Below, piece after piece: positions 13,093 to 23,395 of a stretch of 64,000 bases of DNA (position 1 is its first letter; each line of letters begins with the position of its first letter). This stretch comes from Dermatemys mawii. Taxonomy: Eukaryota > Chordata > Testudines > Dermatemydidae. A program made the translations under genes and the position numbers. Below the pieces are notes generated by a model. That model was given only the letters and a program-made list of their open reading frames with translations, was not told the origin of the DNA and did no database searches. The DNA lies in assembly GCA_007922305.1 (NCBI GenBank), contig ML677335.1, forward strand, positions 34,491,216 to 34,555,215, given 5' to 3'.

Positions 13093-14214
13093 TGTCAGAC
13101 TTTTATTACACAACTCACAACATTAAAATGCTGGTGGTCACCTAAACAAACACTCCCACCATTGCAGCTGTATCAGTTTTAGCTATTGTGGGAAATTGGG
13201 AGCTAACTCCACCCCCAAGTGTAGCCCTCGCTAAGACATTGGATTGGACTAGATAGCCCTAAGAGCAAACCTTCTCATAGGCAGGAGATTAAAGGTGAAA
13301 CACAGCAGGGAAATGTTTGCCTGCTTTAATTTTTTATCATTCATTAAAACTGCATTAATTAAGTCTGCATGGTACTTAGCATTTCATTTTTCTGGGGATT
13401 CTGAAGCAGTTTAAGAATATCCTAGCCATACTGATGACATAATATGAATAATGTGATATACATTGTGGAGAGTAGTCAGTGTGTTTGGCTGTCCAAATAA
13501 AGAGCCAACATCTGTTTTATTAATCAGCTTATTTTTGGAGGGGGAGAATACCTCTAAAAATAATTTGTATGGGGGAGGGGAATCCATACCAACATAGTAT
13601 CTAACTTATATCTCTAAATTAATCCCACCTTTAACAAAATTAAAGCAATACTAATTAAATGAAGTCTATGACATACAATATTTGAATTTTCATTGGCTCA
13701 GTAAGAATATCTGAAAGAGTGTTCACTTATTTATTATGAAGTAAGCTTGTCAAAGGCCACTCTTATCCCAGGGACATACTGCATAGACCTGTTCAAATCA
13801 ACAGGATGTGATTCTTGATGGGCTTTCATAGCCTCCACATTAGACACCTCACTGCTCCTACGTGTTACACTGTGCCATTCCCCTGCCTTGGGGTTATCAG
13901 CAATCTCTAGGATCAGGTTCTTGCAGACTGTAATTAGTCTAATAATGGCTACCTCCTCTCCAATAGGACTGGTAGTGGGAGGAAAGATTCCCCTATAGTG
14001 AAGATAAACATTGGACTCTATATGGGAAAGCCATTACAAAATTTATGATGTGCATGGCTACAAATAGGGGGTCAATTACTTTGTAGTTTTTGTAGGCCAA
14101 GCTCATTGCACGCACCACGCTCCTTGTGTTCTTCCATTTCACTCCAGGAACTCCCTTCCTTTCCCCCTCTATATCAGGGACTTCCTGCAATTCCCCCTAA
14201 TCTCCCTCCTACCT
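13093..14214. other. unique sequence, no gene seen
   Basis: At 13232-13258 a ttggattggactagatag word resembles a scrap of a CR1 3' end, but it is too short to call. No gene seen. Confidence 0.45.
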
Positions 14215-14760
14215 GTGTTTCCTTCTCCTCCAATTCCACTTCCTCCCATACAAGGGCCCCCAATCTCTGTCAATGACAGCAATTGTGTGCATCTCCATTC
14301 CTATTCACCTATCACCCCCCACGCCAGGGGCTCTGTGTCCCCCCACCCGCCCTGCTAGATTTCCCCAGCCTCTCCCACAGAAGTTCTATATGCCCTTTTT
14401 TCCCCTCCCCCCATTCCAAGGTCCTTCATTCTCCGCCATGGCAGGGGCTCTGTGTGCACTCCATTCTACTCTTTCCCGCTGGACCCTCATATCAAGGTCC
14501 CCTAATCTACCCCCTCAGCAAGGGTTCTGGGATGCCCCAAATCCCCACTCCTCTGCGAGGGATTTTGTGTGTGCCCCTTCCCTCCCTTTTGCCCCTCATT
14601 TCTCCCTCTCCCTCCATGCCTGGGGTTAATGTGTCCCCTTAACCCATATCCCCAATATCTCCCCTGCTAGTTCCTGTGTGCCCAGCCTAGCCTCCCTCCC
14701 CCCATTCTCAGGGTTGTGTGCATACCTCCATTATCCCCTTTTACCCCATGCCCAACCATT
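14215..14760. repeat. pyrimidine-rich degenerate tandem repeat
   Basis: About 550 bp of C/T-rich sequence in which a phrase like aggggctctgtgt-gccc recurs at irregular intervals (clear at about 14327, 14441 and, more diverged, 14523, 14561, 14621 and 14712), separated by ccccattccccc-like filler. This looks like an old minisatellite or the interior of a transposon with roughly 60-120 bp units. Two overlapping 118-119 codon open frames here are proline/serine-rich by-products of the composition and are not genes. Confidence 0.55.
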
Positions 14761-16412
14761 CTTCTCACCATTATTAACTGTCAGAATATAAGTCACTCAG
14801 AGTGTAAACTCTATCAGGAAGATGAGCAAGGCTATTGTTACGTTGGAAGGACAACATCAACCAGTTGTTTGAGCTATAAACAAAACTATAGAGGTATCTG
14901 AAGCTGTAGCTGTGGCAAAAAAATGACAGGGGCTCCATGTCCCCCCATTTTCCCCATTTGATTTCTGTGATTTTCCCAAAATCAATAGGATTCTGGTCAT
15001 TGATGCCTATACCACTTCTGTAAATTTTGGAATTGATTATATGCCATGTTCAAAATCTCTAGGTGCACTGTCCACAATTTTTTTTTTCCAAAACACAATA
15101 ATGACCACGCAGTGGCATTATAAAATTAGACATGAATAACACATATAAACTTAGCCTGACAACTGCATACAACAATCATAAACACTAATGAAATTAAAGA
15201 CAACCAGTCAATAAATCAAAGCATCTTTCCATTCTCACTACCTCCTGGAACATACTTTCAACCTTCCTCAAACCATGTAAAACAAACAGCTTTCTACGGA
15301 TGCTACAGAAGTCATTATGTTTGGCCTATTTTGGACCAAAACAAGAAAATGTCAAGGTTTAAGGGTCTGGAGTAAGGGAATAAGTCCCAGAGTCCCAGGG
15401 TCCTTATTTATGAAATCCATTTATCCAAACTAAAGCTCTTGTTTGTCTCATTTATTTATTGTATCTATCCACAAGAGACATGCAAATCTAATTTGGAAAG
15501 CCAGTGAACCACAATATTACCTATCATCTGCTCTACTAAAATGTGCTTCGTGTATTTTGGATTGAATACCTATTATGTAAATTGATAATGGGAATCCATT
15601 TCCAAAAGTAATGCATCTCTCAATATCTGACTTTTTTCATCCACCTTCTCTTCCCTCCCAACTGTCCCCCACCCCAACAAAAACCTAGACTATAGATTTG
15701 ATATAGTAATAATTTTATTTATCCTATTAGGATTCTACCCCCTGTATACACAATTAGTAGTACTTAACTCTGAATAATCTTAGGGAATTCAATAGAACTA
15801 CTCACAGAGTACAGCTACTCACTGTGCCTAAGGATAGCAGAATTTTGTCCATTATGTTGAAAAATGGATCCACTAATCCATGGGTCTACTAATAGAAAGG
15901 AAATTATCACACACTGTGTAGGCATGATAGTGTTGCATTTCATTGAAGATTCTCTAACTGCCACTATTACTCCCTCTTAAGAGGATGGGAGTTTGAAAAA
16001 AAGATGTTTTCTAAAATTCAATCAAACAAAAGAAAAAAGTTTAAAAAATTAGACAGTTGCCTAAAATATATAGGGACTACTCATTAAATAAGACAAGCAG
16101 GATTTGGCCTATATTTTTGGTAGCTTCAAATAATTTATTTTTGGCTACATAGAAGGGGGACATTATTTTAAAATATCAATACTTTATTAGACATTTAGGG
16201 TGGAATTCTTCCCTGGCACAATACTAGAGGTTTTTATGGGATTAAAGTGACACAATCTTTTGCTTCCCCTCTGCACAGGAGGGTGAATTTCATCTTTCCT
16301 ACATAATCAAAAATAGTGCTACTATATTGTAAAGACATTCATGTTTAAACAACGATCACTGAACACAGATCACTAAACACAATTATATACTGTGCCTTTC
16401 ATCAAATTTCAC
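14761..16412. other. unique AT-rich sequence, no gene seen
   Basis: No repeat family or coding signal recognised. Confidence 0.5.
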
Positions 16413-16421
16413 AGATTTTCA
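16413..16421. repeat. target-site duplication, left copy (agattttca)
   Basis: The same nine bases recur at 16621-16629, flanking the Penelope-like insertion exactly. Confidence 0.75.
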
Positions 16422-16620
16422 ATGGACCAACTTCTGTTGGTGACAGAAAAGCTTTCAAGACACAGTGAGCTAATTGTCTGGGAAAAGTACTCTGAGCACA
16501 GCTACAAGGAGGAACAGATTGTCTCTCTCGCCAACAGAAGTTGGGCCAATAAAAGATATTACCTCACTCATCTTGTCTCTCTGATATCCTGGGACTGACA
16601 TTGCTGTAACTATACTGCAT
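16422..16620 (+). mobile_element. Penelope-like retroelement tail with an inverted 5' arm
   Basis: The right half contains gtctctctcgccaacagaag, aataaaagatattacctcac and tcctgggactgac-ttgctgtaac, the 3' tail of a repeat common in turtle genomes that I associate with Penelope-like elements. The left end, 16424-16443, is the inverted copy of 16528-16547 (18 of 20 bases pair), so the insertion starts with a partial copy of its own tail in reverse orientation, a configuration known for Penelope-like elements. The family usually has a hammerhead-like core upstream of gtctctctc; here (about 16478-16522) it is too eroded to recognise. A perfect 9-bp target duplication, agattttca, flanks it. It encodes no protein and cannot move by itself. 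Confidence 0.65.
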
Positions 16621-16629
16621 AGATTTTCA
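16621..16629. repeat. target-site duplication, right copy (agattttca)
   Basis: Identical to 16413-16421, on the other side of the 199-bp insertion. Confidence 0.75.
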
Positions 16630-16857
16630 TGACATTTCACTGCATCCATATGGAAGTCAAGGTGATGCTTTAGCTACCTTTCCCTCATATCTGATGTCTA
16701 CAACAGCTACTGAACCTTACTGACCTCTATGAGAGTACATTAGGCAACGGATTCCATTAACCATTATTGAGACGCAACTCAGTCTTGATGCCTCTGTGTG
16801 CTAACTCACATTGTTAATCACAGAAAACTACTGAAATCAAACATAGGATCAGATTAC

Positions 16858-16985
16858 AGTGCCCAATCCTGCCAATATTTACCCACATGAGTTATCCTTC
16901 CTTATATAAATAAGTGACACTCCAGCATGAATAATCAATTGACTCTGGAATTACTCATGTGAGTAAAGTTTGCAGAATTAATGAT
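16858..16985. mobile_element. palindromic MITE (cccaatcctgcaa type)
   Basis: The left side reads cccaatcctgccaatattta followed by cccacatgagt. The right side reads attactcatgtgagtaaagt followed by ttgcagaatt. The two arms are diverged reverse complements around a cattgactt-like centre (ttgactctgg near 16940). This is a foldback element common in reptile DNA, and a shorter relative lies at 58208-58282. No coding capacity. Confidence 0.6.
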
Positions 16986-18267
16986 CAAATCTCTTTGTGT
17001 GTTAATTATCAAATCACAAGGACAGATTTTGTTAATTAATAAATCTCACGCATTAATGTATATTTATGTGCAAATAAATAATTCACCAACATATTTTTAT
17101 AACAAAAAAGTGAAAAAGGCAAGAATATTCCCAGAGAAACATTAAAGAATCTCTCAAAAATTTGGAAGAGCAAGGGAATTAACATTTAAAAGTAGATCCA
17201 CAATAGGGTACTTGGTTCCTTTACAGTACTTTTGTCCCTTTTCATCTACATCATAGGTGTTGATACTATAATGGTGATATCATACTAATATCAGACCAAA
17301 TTATGACATGTTAGTGTACCCTCCCATATGAATAAACAGTATAGAACCATTCAGAACATATGAAAGATCCCTGGCTCTCTAGAAGTGCTCTCCAAATCTG
17401 GACAGGCTACAAAGCTATGGGATTACCAAAACTTTCCTTTTTTTTAAAGTTTCGGAGTCGGGGAACACAGGACAGAAAAGAGCATGAAGAATACCACCAA
17501 AAATGACAGTCAGGTCCCAGAGAGAGAAGGATGAGAAAACTAGGACATGTGTTCTCATTGGATTCTTGGGCAGGATGGAAGGCTACTCTGGCACTGAGCC
17601 TTCTGCATCAGATTGGTGAGTGAGAGTGTGTGTGTGTTGAGCAGTGGTGGTGTTGAGGCAGAATACCTGCTCTGCCATCATCTTCTGAAACCCTGGGAAT
17701 TCGCCATTAAAGGCCGAGCAGACTGTGGGCACCTTTTCTCTAGCAGAAGTTTAGCCTCCAATTTACAATAGCAGAAAGCGCAGAAGCTCTCTTTTTCAGA
17801 AAATATGTGTATTACTGAAAACAACTTTTAATTTAGAGACAAAAGAGACAAGTACTGCTGTCAAGGGAACTACAGAAAAACATGTGATGTGTTCCCATAG
17901 GACAGATTTCTCTGTTTGTATTTTTAGTTAAAAAATAAAAGCAGATTCTTTTTAGATCCTATGTAACAGAGTCTAACCTTTCCCGTATAGCTATCAATGT
18001 AATTAATAGATATTTACACACATAATTTTTTTCATCACAATTGCCAGATTAATTTACTGGCTGAAGAACAGATAAATAATGTATTTCCTTCTCAATAATT
18101 TTCTCACAAAAGATGCCGTTTGATTTACTTTTTAGTGGACTCCTATACTATTGGGGGTTCTTTCTGAAGGATTATAAAGAACATTAGATATAATGTTTAT
18201 TGAGAATATATTGCAACAGTGTTTTTCACATCAGTCATCTTTGTTCTTCTAGTGACCATTTTATAGG
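16986..18267. other. unique sequence, no gene seen
   Basis: AT-rich, with a short (GT)n at 17624-17637. Nothing else recognised. Confidence 0.5.
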
Positions 18268-18531
18268 TATGTAAACTAGGAAGGAACAATCAGTTTGCAC
18301 ACATACAAAATGGGAAATGACTGCATAGGAAGGAGCATTGTGGAAATATTGCAGAATAGTGGACCACAAACTAAATGAGTCAACAGTGTAACACTGTTTA
18401 CAAAAAAATCATTCTGTGATGTATTACCAGGTGTGTTATAAGTAAGACACAAGAAGTAATTTTTCTGCTCTGCTCTGTGCTCATGAGACCTCAACTGGAG
18501 TATTGTGTCCAGTTCTGCAAAAGCGACAAAG

Positions 18532-18857
18532 CAGGGGTGGGCAAACTTTTTGGCCTGAGGGCCACATCGAGGTTCAAAATTGTATAGAGGGCCAGGTAGA
18601 GAAGGCTTTGCCTCCCCAAACAGCCTGGTCCCACCCCTATCCGATCCCCACCCACTTCCTGCCCCCTCAGAACTCCCGACCCATCCAATCCCCCCATGCT
18701 TCTTGTCTCCTGACCACCCCCTCCAGAGATCCCACCCACCCTAACTGCCTCCCCAAGACACCTCCCACCCAACCCCCCCTTGCTCCCTTTCCCGACTGCC
18801 CCGACCTCTATCCACCCCCCTACCCTTGACAGATGCTGGGACTCCCGTGCCCCATCC
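18532..18857 (+). mobile_element. hAT-type non-autonomous transposon, copy A, 3' end missing
   Basis: Begins caggggtgggcaaac then ttttggcctgagggccacat, the left terminus of a very common turtle hAT-like family, followed by the typical C-rich interior. Unlike copies at 19796 and 59404, no matching tgcccacccctg right terminus is present: the element runs out near 18840-18857 into the inverted Penelope arm. A deletion therefore removed its right end together with part of the arm. The 155-codon minus-strand and 108-codon plus-strand open frames here are low-complexity artefacts. Confidence 0.8.
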
Positions 18858-19014
18858 AGATGAATGTCATGGAAATCTCCAGAGGCAGGTACAAATATGC
18901 AGGCAAGAATAAGGGAAGAGATAACAAGGTAAATTAAATCAGGGATGATGAGACCCACTTCTGATTCTTGCCTACATATTTATACCTGCCTCTGGAGATT
19001 TCCACAGCGTTTAT

Positions 19015-19051
19015 CTGACAAAGTGGTCTTCGCCCAGGAAAGCTTATGCTC
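19015..19051 (+). ncRNA. degenerate hammerhead-ribozyme-like core (in Penelope-like tail)
   Basis: The order of conserved boxes is CTGACAA (19015-19021; hammerhead consensus CUGANGA), an imperfect stem II (gtgg...ccca), GAAA (19038-19041), a very short stem III (GC-TTAT-GC, 19042-19049) and TC (19050-19051), the expected cleavage dinucleotide. This matches the type I hammerhead layout reported for Penelope-like elements. The invariant G of the first box is replaced by A (CTGACAA), and stem II is weakened, so self-cleavage is unlikely today. A relic, not a functional RNA claim. Confidence 0.45.
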
Positions 19052-19480
19052 CTAAACATCCGTTAGTTTATAAGGAGCTATAAGACTCTTTGTCACTTTT
19101 GCAGATCCAGACTAACGTGGCTACCCCTGTGATACTGCTGTCCAGTTCTAGGTGTCACATTTCAAGAAAGATGTGGACAAATTGGAGAAAGTCCAAATAA
19201 GAGCCACACAATGATCAAAGGTCCAGAAAACATGACCTACGAGGGAAGACTGAAAAAAAATGGATTTGTTTAGTCTGAAAAAGAGAAGACTGCAAGAGGA
19301 CATAACAGTTTTCAAGTACATAAACAATAAATAGGAATTTATAATCAATATAATACATACATAAATACATAGGTATATAAATAATAAACTGGAATAAATT
19401 GCCTAGGGAGGTTGTAGAATCTCATTCATTGCAAATTTTTAAGAGCAGGTTAGACTATGCCTCCCAGAGATGAACTAGAT

Positions 19481-19787
19481 CAGTGATTCACAAACTGTGG
19501 ATCATGACTCCAAAATAGGTCGCAACCCCGTTTTAATTGGGTTAATGGGGCTGACTTAGACTTGCTGGAGCCCAAGACCAAAGCCAGAGCCCCGCCACCT
19601 GTAGCTGAAGCCTGAGAGCTTCAGCCCCAGGTGGCAGTGCTCAAGTTACAGGTCTTTGTCTGGGGCTGAAGCCCTTGGGTTTCTGCTTTGACACACACAC
19701 ACACGGCAGCGGGGCTCGGTCTCCACTCGTGGGGTTGTGTAATAATTTTTGTTGTCAGCAGATTGCAGTGCAATGACGTTTGAGAAC
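19481..19787. mobile_element. hAT-type non-autonomous transposon (cagtgattcacaaac type)
   Basis: Begins cagtgattcacaaactgtgg and ends gacgtttgagaac(cc), so the termini are imperfect inverted repeats of the 'cagtggttctcaaac' kind. The interior has the gggttaatgggg and cttcagcccc segments of a familiar turtle element, plus a (CA)7 run at 19691-19704. It sits inside the CR1. The left flank (aactagat, 19473-19480) resembles the bases at its right end (ccctagat/ccctagac), consistent with a decayed 8-bp target duplication. Confidence 0.7.
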
Positions 19788-19795
19788 CCCTAGAT
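19788..19795. repeat. hAT copy B target duplication, left (ccctagat)
   Basis: Matches 20183-20190 (ccctagac) at 7 of 8 bases; 8 bp is the duplication length of hAT transposons. Confidence 0.75.
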
Positions 19796-20182
19796 CAGGT
19801 GTGGGCAAACTTTTTGGCCCGAGGGCCACATCGAAGTTGCAAAATTGTATGGAGTGTCGGGTAGGGAAGGCTGTCTCTCCCCAAACAGCCTGGCCCTGCC
19901 CCCATCCGATCCCATCCACTTCGTGCCCCCTGACTGCCTCCCTCAGAACTCCCCACCCACGCAACCCCTCCCCCCTGCTCCTTGTCCCCTGACCATCCCC
20001 TCTAGAGCACTATCCAGGAGCAGTGGGCCAGAACACTGGCAGCGCAGTGCACTGAGGCTGCAGGGGAGAGGGGGAGCAGGGGAGAGGGGCAGCGGGGGAT
20101 GGGCCGGGGGCTAGTCTCCCGGGCCGGGAGCTCATGGGCCTGTCAGGATGGTTCCTTGGGCCGGATGTTTTGCCCACCCCTG
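19796..20182 (+). mobile_element. hAT-type non-autonomous transposon, copy B, complete
   Basis: 387 bp with both termini: left caggtgtgggcaaactt, right tgttttgcccacccctg, inverted repeats with few mismatches. Flanked by an 8-bp duplication (ccctagat / ccctagac), diagnostic of hAT transposition. The interior is C/G-rich with a gccggg-rich right third and no transposase, so it depends on an autonomous relative. It is the same family as copy A (18532) and copy C (58795-59404). Confidence 0.88.
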
Positions 20183-20190
20183 CCCTAGAC
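20183..20190. repeat. hAT copy B target duplication, right (ccctagac)
   Basis: See 19788-19795; the CR1 resumes immediately after this octamer. Confidence 0.75.
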
Positions 20191-20268
20191 AATACTTATT
20201 CCTGCTATGAGTACAGGGGACTGGACTAGCTGGCCTATCAAGGTCCCTTCCAGTCCTATGATTCTATA

Positions 20269-21528
20269 AGTGCATAGGAACAGGTTTGGATCAATTAACT
20301 AATTCAGCATGATCTGTGTTGTCTTCTGTTCCATAGTTCATTTGGCAAATCATCTTTACCATCACATCTCTTTAGCACATCTAAAATCTGACTCCCCACT
20401 TGAAGGGCTAGTACTAGAAATAGTAAGAACATTTGTAAATGAGTATTTATTTTCTGAACTGTCATACTTCATTCCCAAAGATTAAACTGGCAATAATTCA
20501 GTTAGAAAGACACAAAACAGAGAGAAAGATGTGTGACTTAACAAAAGCTGATAGAACCTCATTAGGCCAGATGGGCCTTTAAAAAATGCCATTGAGACCT
20601 AAGAACAGAAAGTGAACAAAATCACCCAAACTATAAGCTAGCAGAAACTGTAAGGCGGAAGGCGTTTGATGAATTTAGGATGGAACCACAGAGCTTGAAT
20701 CTACACCAATAATCATAAAATTTCTTCCACAGACACTCTTACTGCAGATGATCAAATATGATTAAAAGGCAATACAAAATAGTTAAATCATCCAGAACAT
20801 GAATTAAGGCAGATTCTACCTCCACATTTTATTTATTTATTTTTATTTGCCAGAATGCTCAGTTGCATCTCAGTGAAGGGGATCTGGATTTTTCTCAACA
20901 AAACAACAACAACAAAGGCTGTGGTTTGTACAGGTTGTTTTCTAATCTAATCTCTCGACCATCCTGGATCATTAAAATTTTCATGTAGGCTTTTTAAAGT
21001 AGCTCTTCTTTCTGTCTGGCTTGTCTTGTATATCCCAAATAGATACAAATCAAAATAGTATGGCTGATGAACCAAAAAAATTGATGTTTTGTTTACTATA
21101 AATTAGAATAGTCTGAGATGGTGCTTTAAGACGAATCTAGATAATCTGTTATTCTAGCCAGGCCAAAATGTGGACTGTAACTAATGAAATGGAAGGCCAT
21201 CTGGAGAAAATGAAGCTTAGTATTATAGTTTGTTTTTGTACAATAATAATAATAATATAGAAGGAAAAGGAACACATGCAAATGCAAATCTGTATTACTC
21301 CTTCTTTTGATGACTAGTTTAATAATATATGGCATGCATTAAAAATGAAAGAATAGACATATTCACTTAAAAAAAAAATACATGCACAGCTTCTGAATTG
21401 GGTTTTGGAACACCTACAACACTGCCAGGTAACAAAGGTGAAAGGAACTTTGGTTCATATACCCTCACCTGAAAAAAAAGAGCAGTTATGATTATGAATG
21501 TACAAGAAGCAAGAAATGAGCACATCTC
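20269..21528. other. unique AT-rich sequence, no gene seen
   Basis: Includes an (AAT)n microsatellite at 21241-21257 and an A-run near 21370. No gene or repeat family recognised. Confidence 0.5.
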
Positions 21529-21777
21529 AGGGCTGGTCTACATTACCACTTAAGTTGATGGAACTTATATCATTGAGGGGTGTGAAAAAGACACCCTTGA
21601 GCAACACAAGTTACAGTGACCTAAGTGTTGTCCACACCAGTGCTATGTCAGTACTAATGGAGGTGGAATAATTATACCGATGGGAGAACAGAACACTCTC
21701 CCATTGGCGTAGAGCATCTTCACTGAAGACGTTGCAGCTGCACAGATCTGTAGTGCTTCTAGTGTAGACCTGCCCTC
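21529..21777. mobile_element. MITE with agggctggtctaca termini
   Basis: The left terminus agggctggtctacattacca and the right terminus ttctagtgtagacctgccct are inverted repeats (about 16 of 20). The interior includes aagttacagtgacctaagtg and gtccacaccagtgctatgtc, matching a well-known turtle MITE. About 249 bp; no coding capacity and no clear target duplication. Confidence 0.78.
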
Positions 21778-22912
21778 GGTGAGAGTCACATGCTTATAGA
21801 ATAGTCATAGCAGTGACATGATTGTTTTAATTCAGTTCTAAAGGCTCTAGCTTATTTTACTGTGTTTCTTTGAAAGTTGATGTAGACATTAAAAGAACAG
21901 GGATTTTAAAAGTCTGACTAGTACATGTAGCCAAATCAATATCATCTGTTTATTAAATAGATTTATATATACCAACACAAATAACATAATTAAAATTGTT
22001 AGGTATGCATAGTTGATAAATACTCTTGTCTGGCTATCAGTCCCTGTATTTCACAGGTTAATGTCTGGGCTCTAACAGATGGTCTATTTCAGCTACATTT
22101 TAGTAAGGAAGGGTTTAATGATTCCTAAAGTTTGTGACTCAGCTATTGATGTGTTTAGGGACCTTTCTGGATGAAAATCTTTCCATCAATGTATTCCAGT
22201 AACATTGCTCATGAATATTAAAGAGAGTTAGGTGAAGTTGCATTTCCAATTTTTTTTTAAAAAAGATCTGTAGAACTTTGAAAATTGGTGACAGTGTAAC
22301 ATCAACTGATTTTAACATCTAAAGACCAGGCTGTGGGTTATTCTGCAGAACGGCACGAGGAAGCAGAGAGGGGTTACAGTACCCCCTTACTGCTTTGCAC
22401 TGAGGTGCTATACTCCTTCTTCCCATATGCAGCAGGAAGTAGGCTCTGCATTACTGCTGCGGCTAGGAGAGGGCAGGGAGTGGACAGAGCCTTCACTCCA
22501 CACAACCAGTGCACCAAAATCACAAGTTATGTCAGTCTGTTGGCGATGTGATGAGTCACAATTCCACCCCAAAGCAAGGGTAGAGTCTGAGAGGGAGATT
22601 ATGTCTCAGAGTGAAACTGCTTCAGGATTAGGGCAACATCATGCTGCCCACTACTGTGTCTGACAAACTAATGTAAAAATCAGTAATGTGATGAATATTC
22701 CATTCATTTTCATACCTAATTCGGTACAAACCTGTTTGGGGTTTTTTTGTTTTTTGTTTTTTTTAAAAAAATCCTCTCTCAAGCTGCTGCAGAATTTTTA
22801 GCCTGCCAAACAAGGGAATCATGCCAAACAATGTTGGTCTAACTTGCTGTAGGATACATAGAGCTAATACATCTCCTCCATCACTAATTCTGAGGACTCT
22901 GCCACATGATGA
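21778..22912. other. unique sequence, no gene seen
   Basis: The 22.33-22.66 kb part is more GC-rich, with open frames of 72-78 codons and no recognisable domain. A T-rich run lies at 22741-22765. Confidence 0.45.
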
Positions 22913-22979
22913 TTCACTGAAATCAGTGAAATCACTGAAATCACTGAAATCAGTGATCACTGAAATCACTGAAATCAGT
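22913..22979. repeat. 9-bp minisatellite with mirrored units
   Basis: Seven or so units of aatcactga alternate with its G/C-swapped form aatcagtga. Because cactga and tcagtg are reverse complements, the array can fold on itself (tcagtgatcactga in the middle is fully self-complementary). One unit is shortened to 7 bp. Confidence 0.85.
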
Positions 22980-23395
22980 CCAATAATCTCTGCTTTGAGC
23001 AGATATGATTTAGATTCTTAAAAATACTCTTCATACAAATAGAGTTTGGGTAATATAGTAGCCTAAATCCGAGGTTTTATGGTGACCAATATAAGTGCAC
23101 CCTGTTTTAGAAGTGGAACTGATCTTTGTATCCTCTTTATTATGTCTAAAATATTTTATTCTGTGCCATGAATAGACCCATTCTAAACAAAAAAAATCAT
23201 TCCTTCATGCTCCAGAAGCATACAGATCTTTTCTTTAAGAATTTGTTTTATTAATGCTTAATAAAAAGAAAGGTAGCCGTACAAAGTTTCCTGAAAGGTA
23301 TGTATACACGTGTGTTTTGTACATATAGACACTTTCTGATCCAGAATAGAATTTTGAAAAATCAGAGAGATTGTAAAAGAGAATCAATAGAGTAT
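22980..23395. other. unique sequence, no gene seen
   Basis: AT-rich; nothing recognised. Confidence 0.45.

Larger units (their letters stand above)
18517..19138 (+). mobile_element. Penelope-like retroelement insertion with inverted arms
   Basis: Flanked by a perfect 11-bp duplication tgtccagttct (18506-18516 and 19139-19149) in the host CR1. The right part carries the tail gaaagcttatgctc, then gttagtttataaggagcta, ctctttgtcacttttgcag and agactaacgtggctacccct, a repeat tail common in turtles and crocodilians. The left part is the same element inverted: 18517-18531 (gcaaaagcgacaaag) is the reverse complement of the ctttgtc.cttttgc segment, and 18871-18910 pairs with 18964-19003 at 38 of 40 bases around a 53-bp loop. 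A hAT is inserted in the left arm. Assignment to the Penelope-like group rests on tail, hammerhead-like core and inverted arm; no protein is encoded. Confidence 0.65.
18268..20268 (+). mobile_element. CR1 LINE 3' portion, interrupted by several later insertions
   Basis: CR1 sequence appears in collinear pieces: 18268-18516 (ending tgtccagttct), 19139-19480 (starting tgtccagttct, through gatgtggacaaattggagaa and atgacctacgagggaagac to gttgtagaatctcattcatt) and 20183-20268 (gacaatacttattcctgc through ggactggactagctggcc to cagtcctatgattctata). Joined mentally they follow the CR1 3' end in order, with an internal deletion around 19320-19390. Insertions separate the pieces: a Penelope-like element with a hAT in it (18517-19138), and two hATs (19481-20182). 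The element ends at the usual CR1 3' terminus and is 5'-truncated. Confidence 0.88.

Noticed and set aside
13232..13262. CR1 3' remnant (ttggattggactagatag)
   Set aside because: Too short (about 25 bp) and missing neighbouring CR1 words.
14273..14642. Two overlapping 118-119 codon open frames
   Set aside because: Both frames open at once over a pyrimidine-rich repeat; composition artefact.
18491..18958. 155-codon glycine-rich minus-strand open frame
   Set aside because: Crosses the CR1, hAT and Penelope-like junctions, so cannot be one ancestral gene.
22347..22361. cggcacgagg word identical to a cDNA-library adapter remnant
   Set aside because: Only ten bases, no vector or poly(A) sequence nearby; coincidence is more likely than contamination.
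22551..22559. tgatgagtcac as an AP-1 enhancer site
   Set aside because: A single 7-mer match occurs by chance many times in 64 kb; no clustering.
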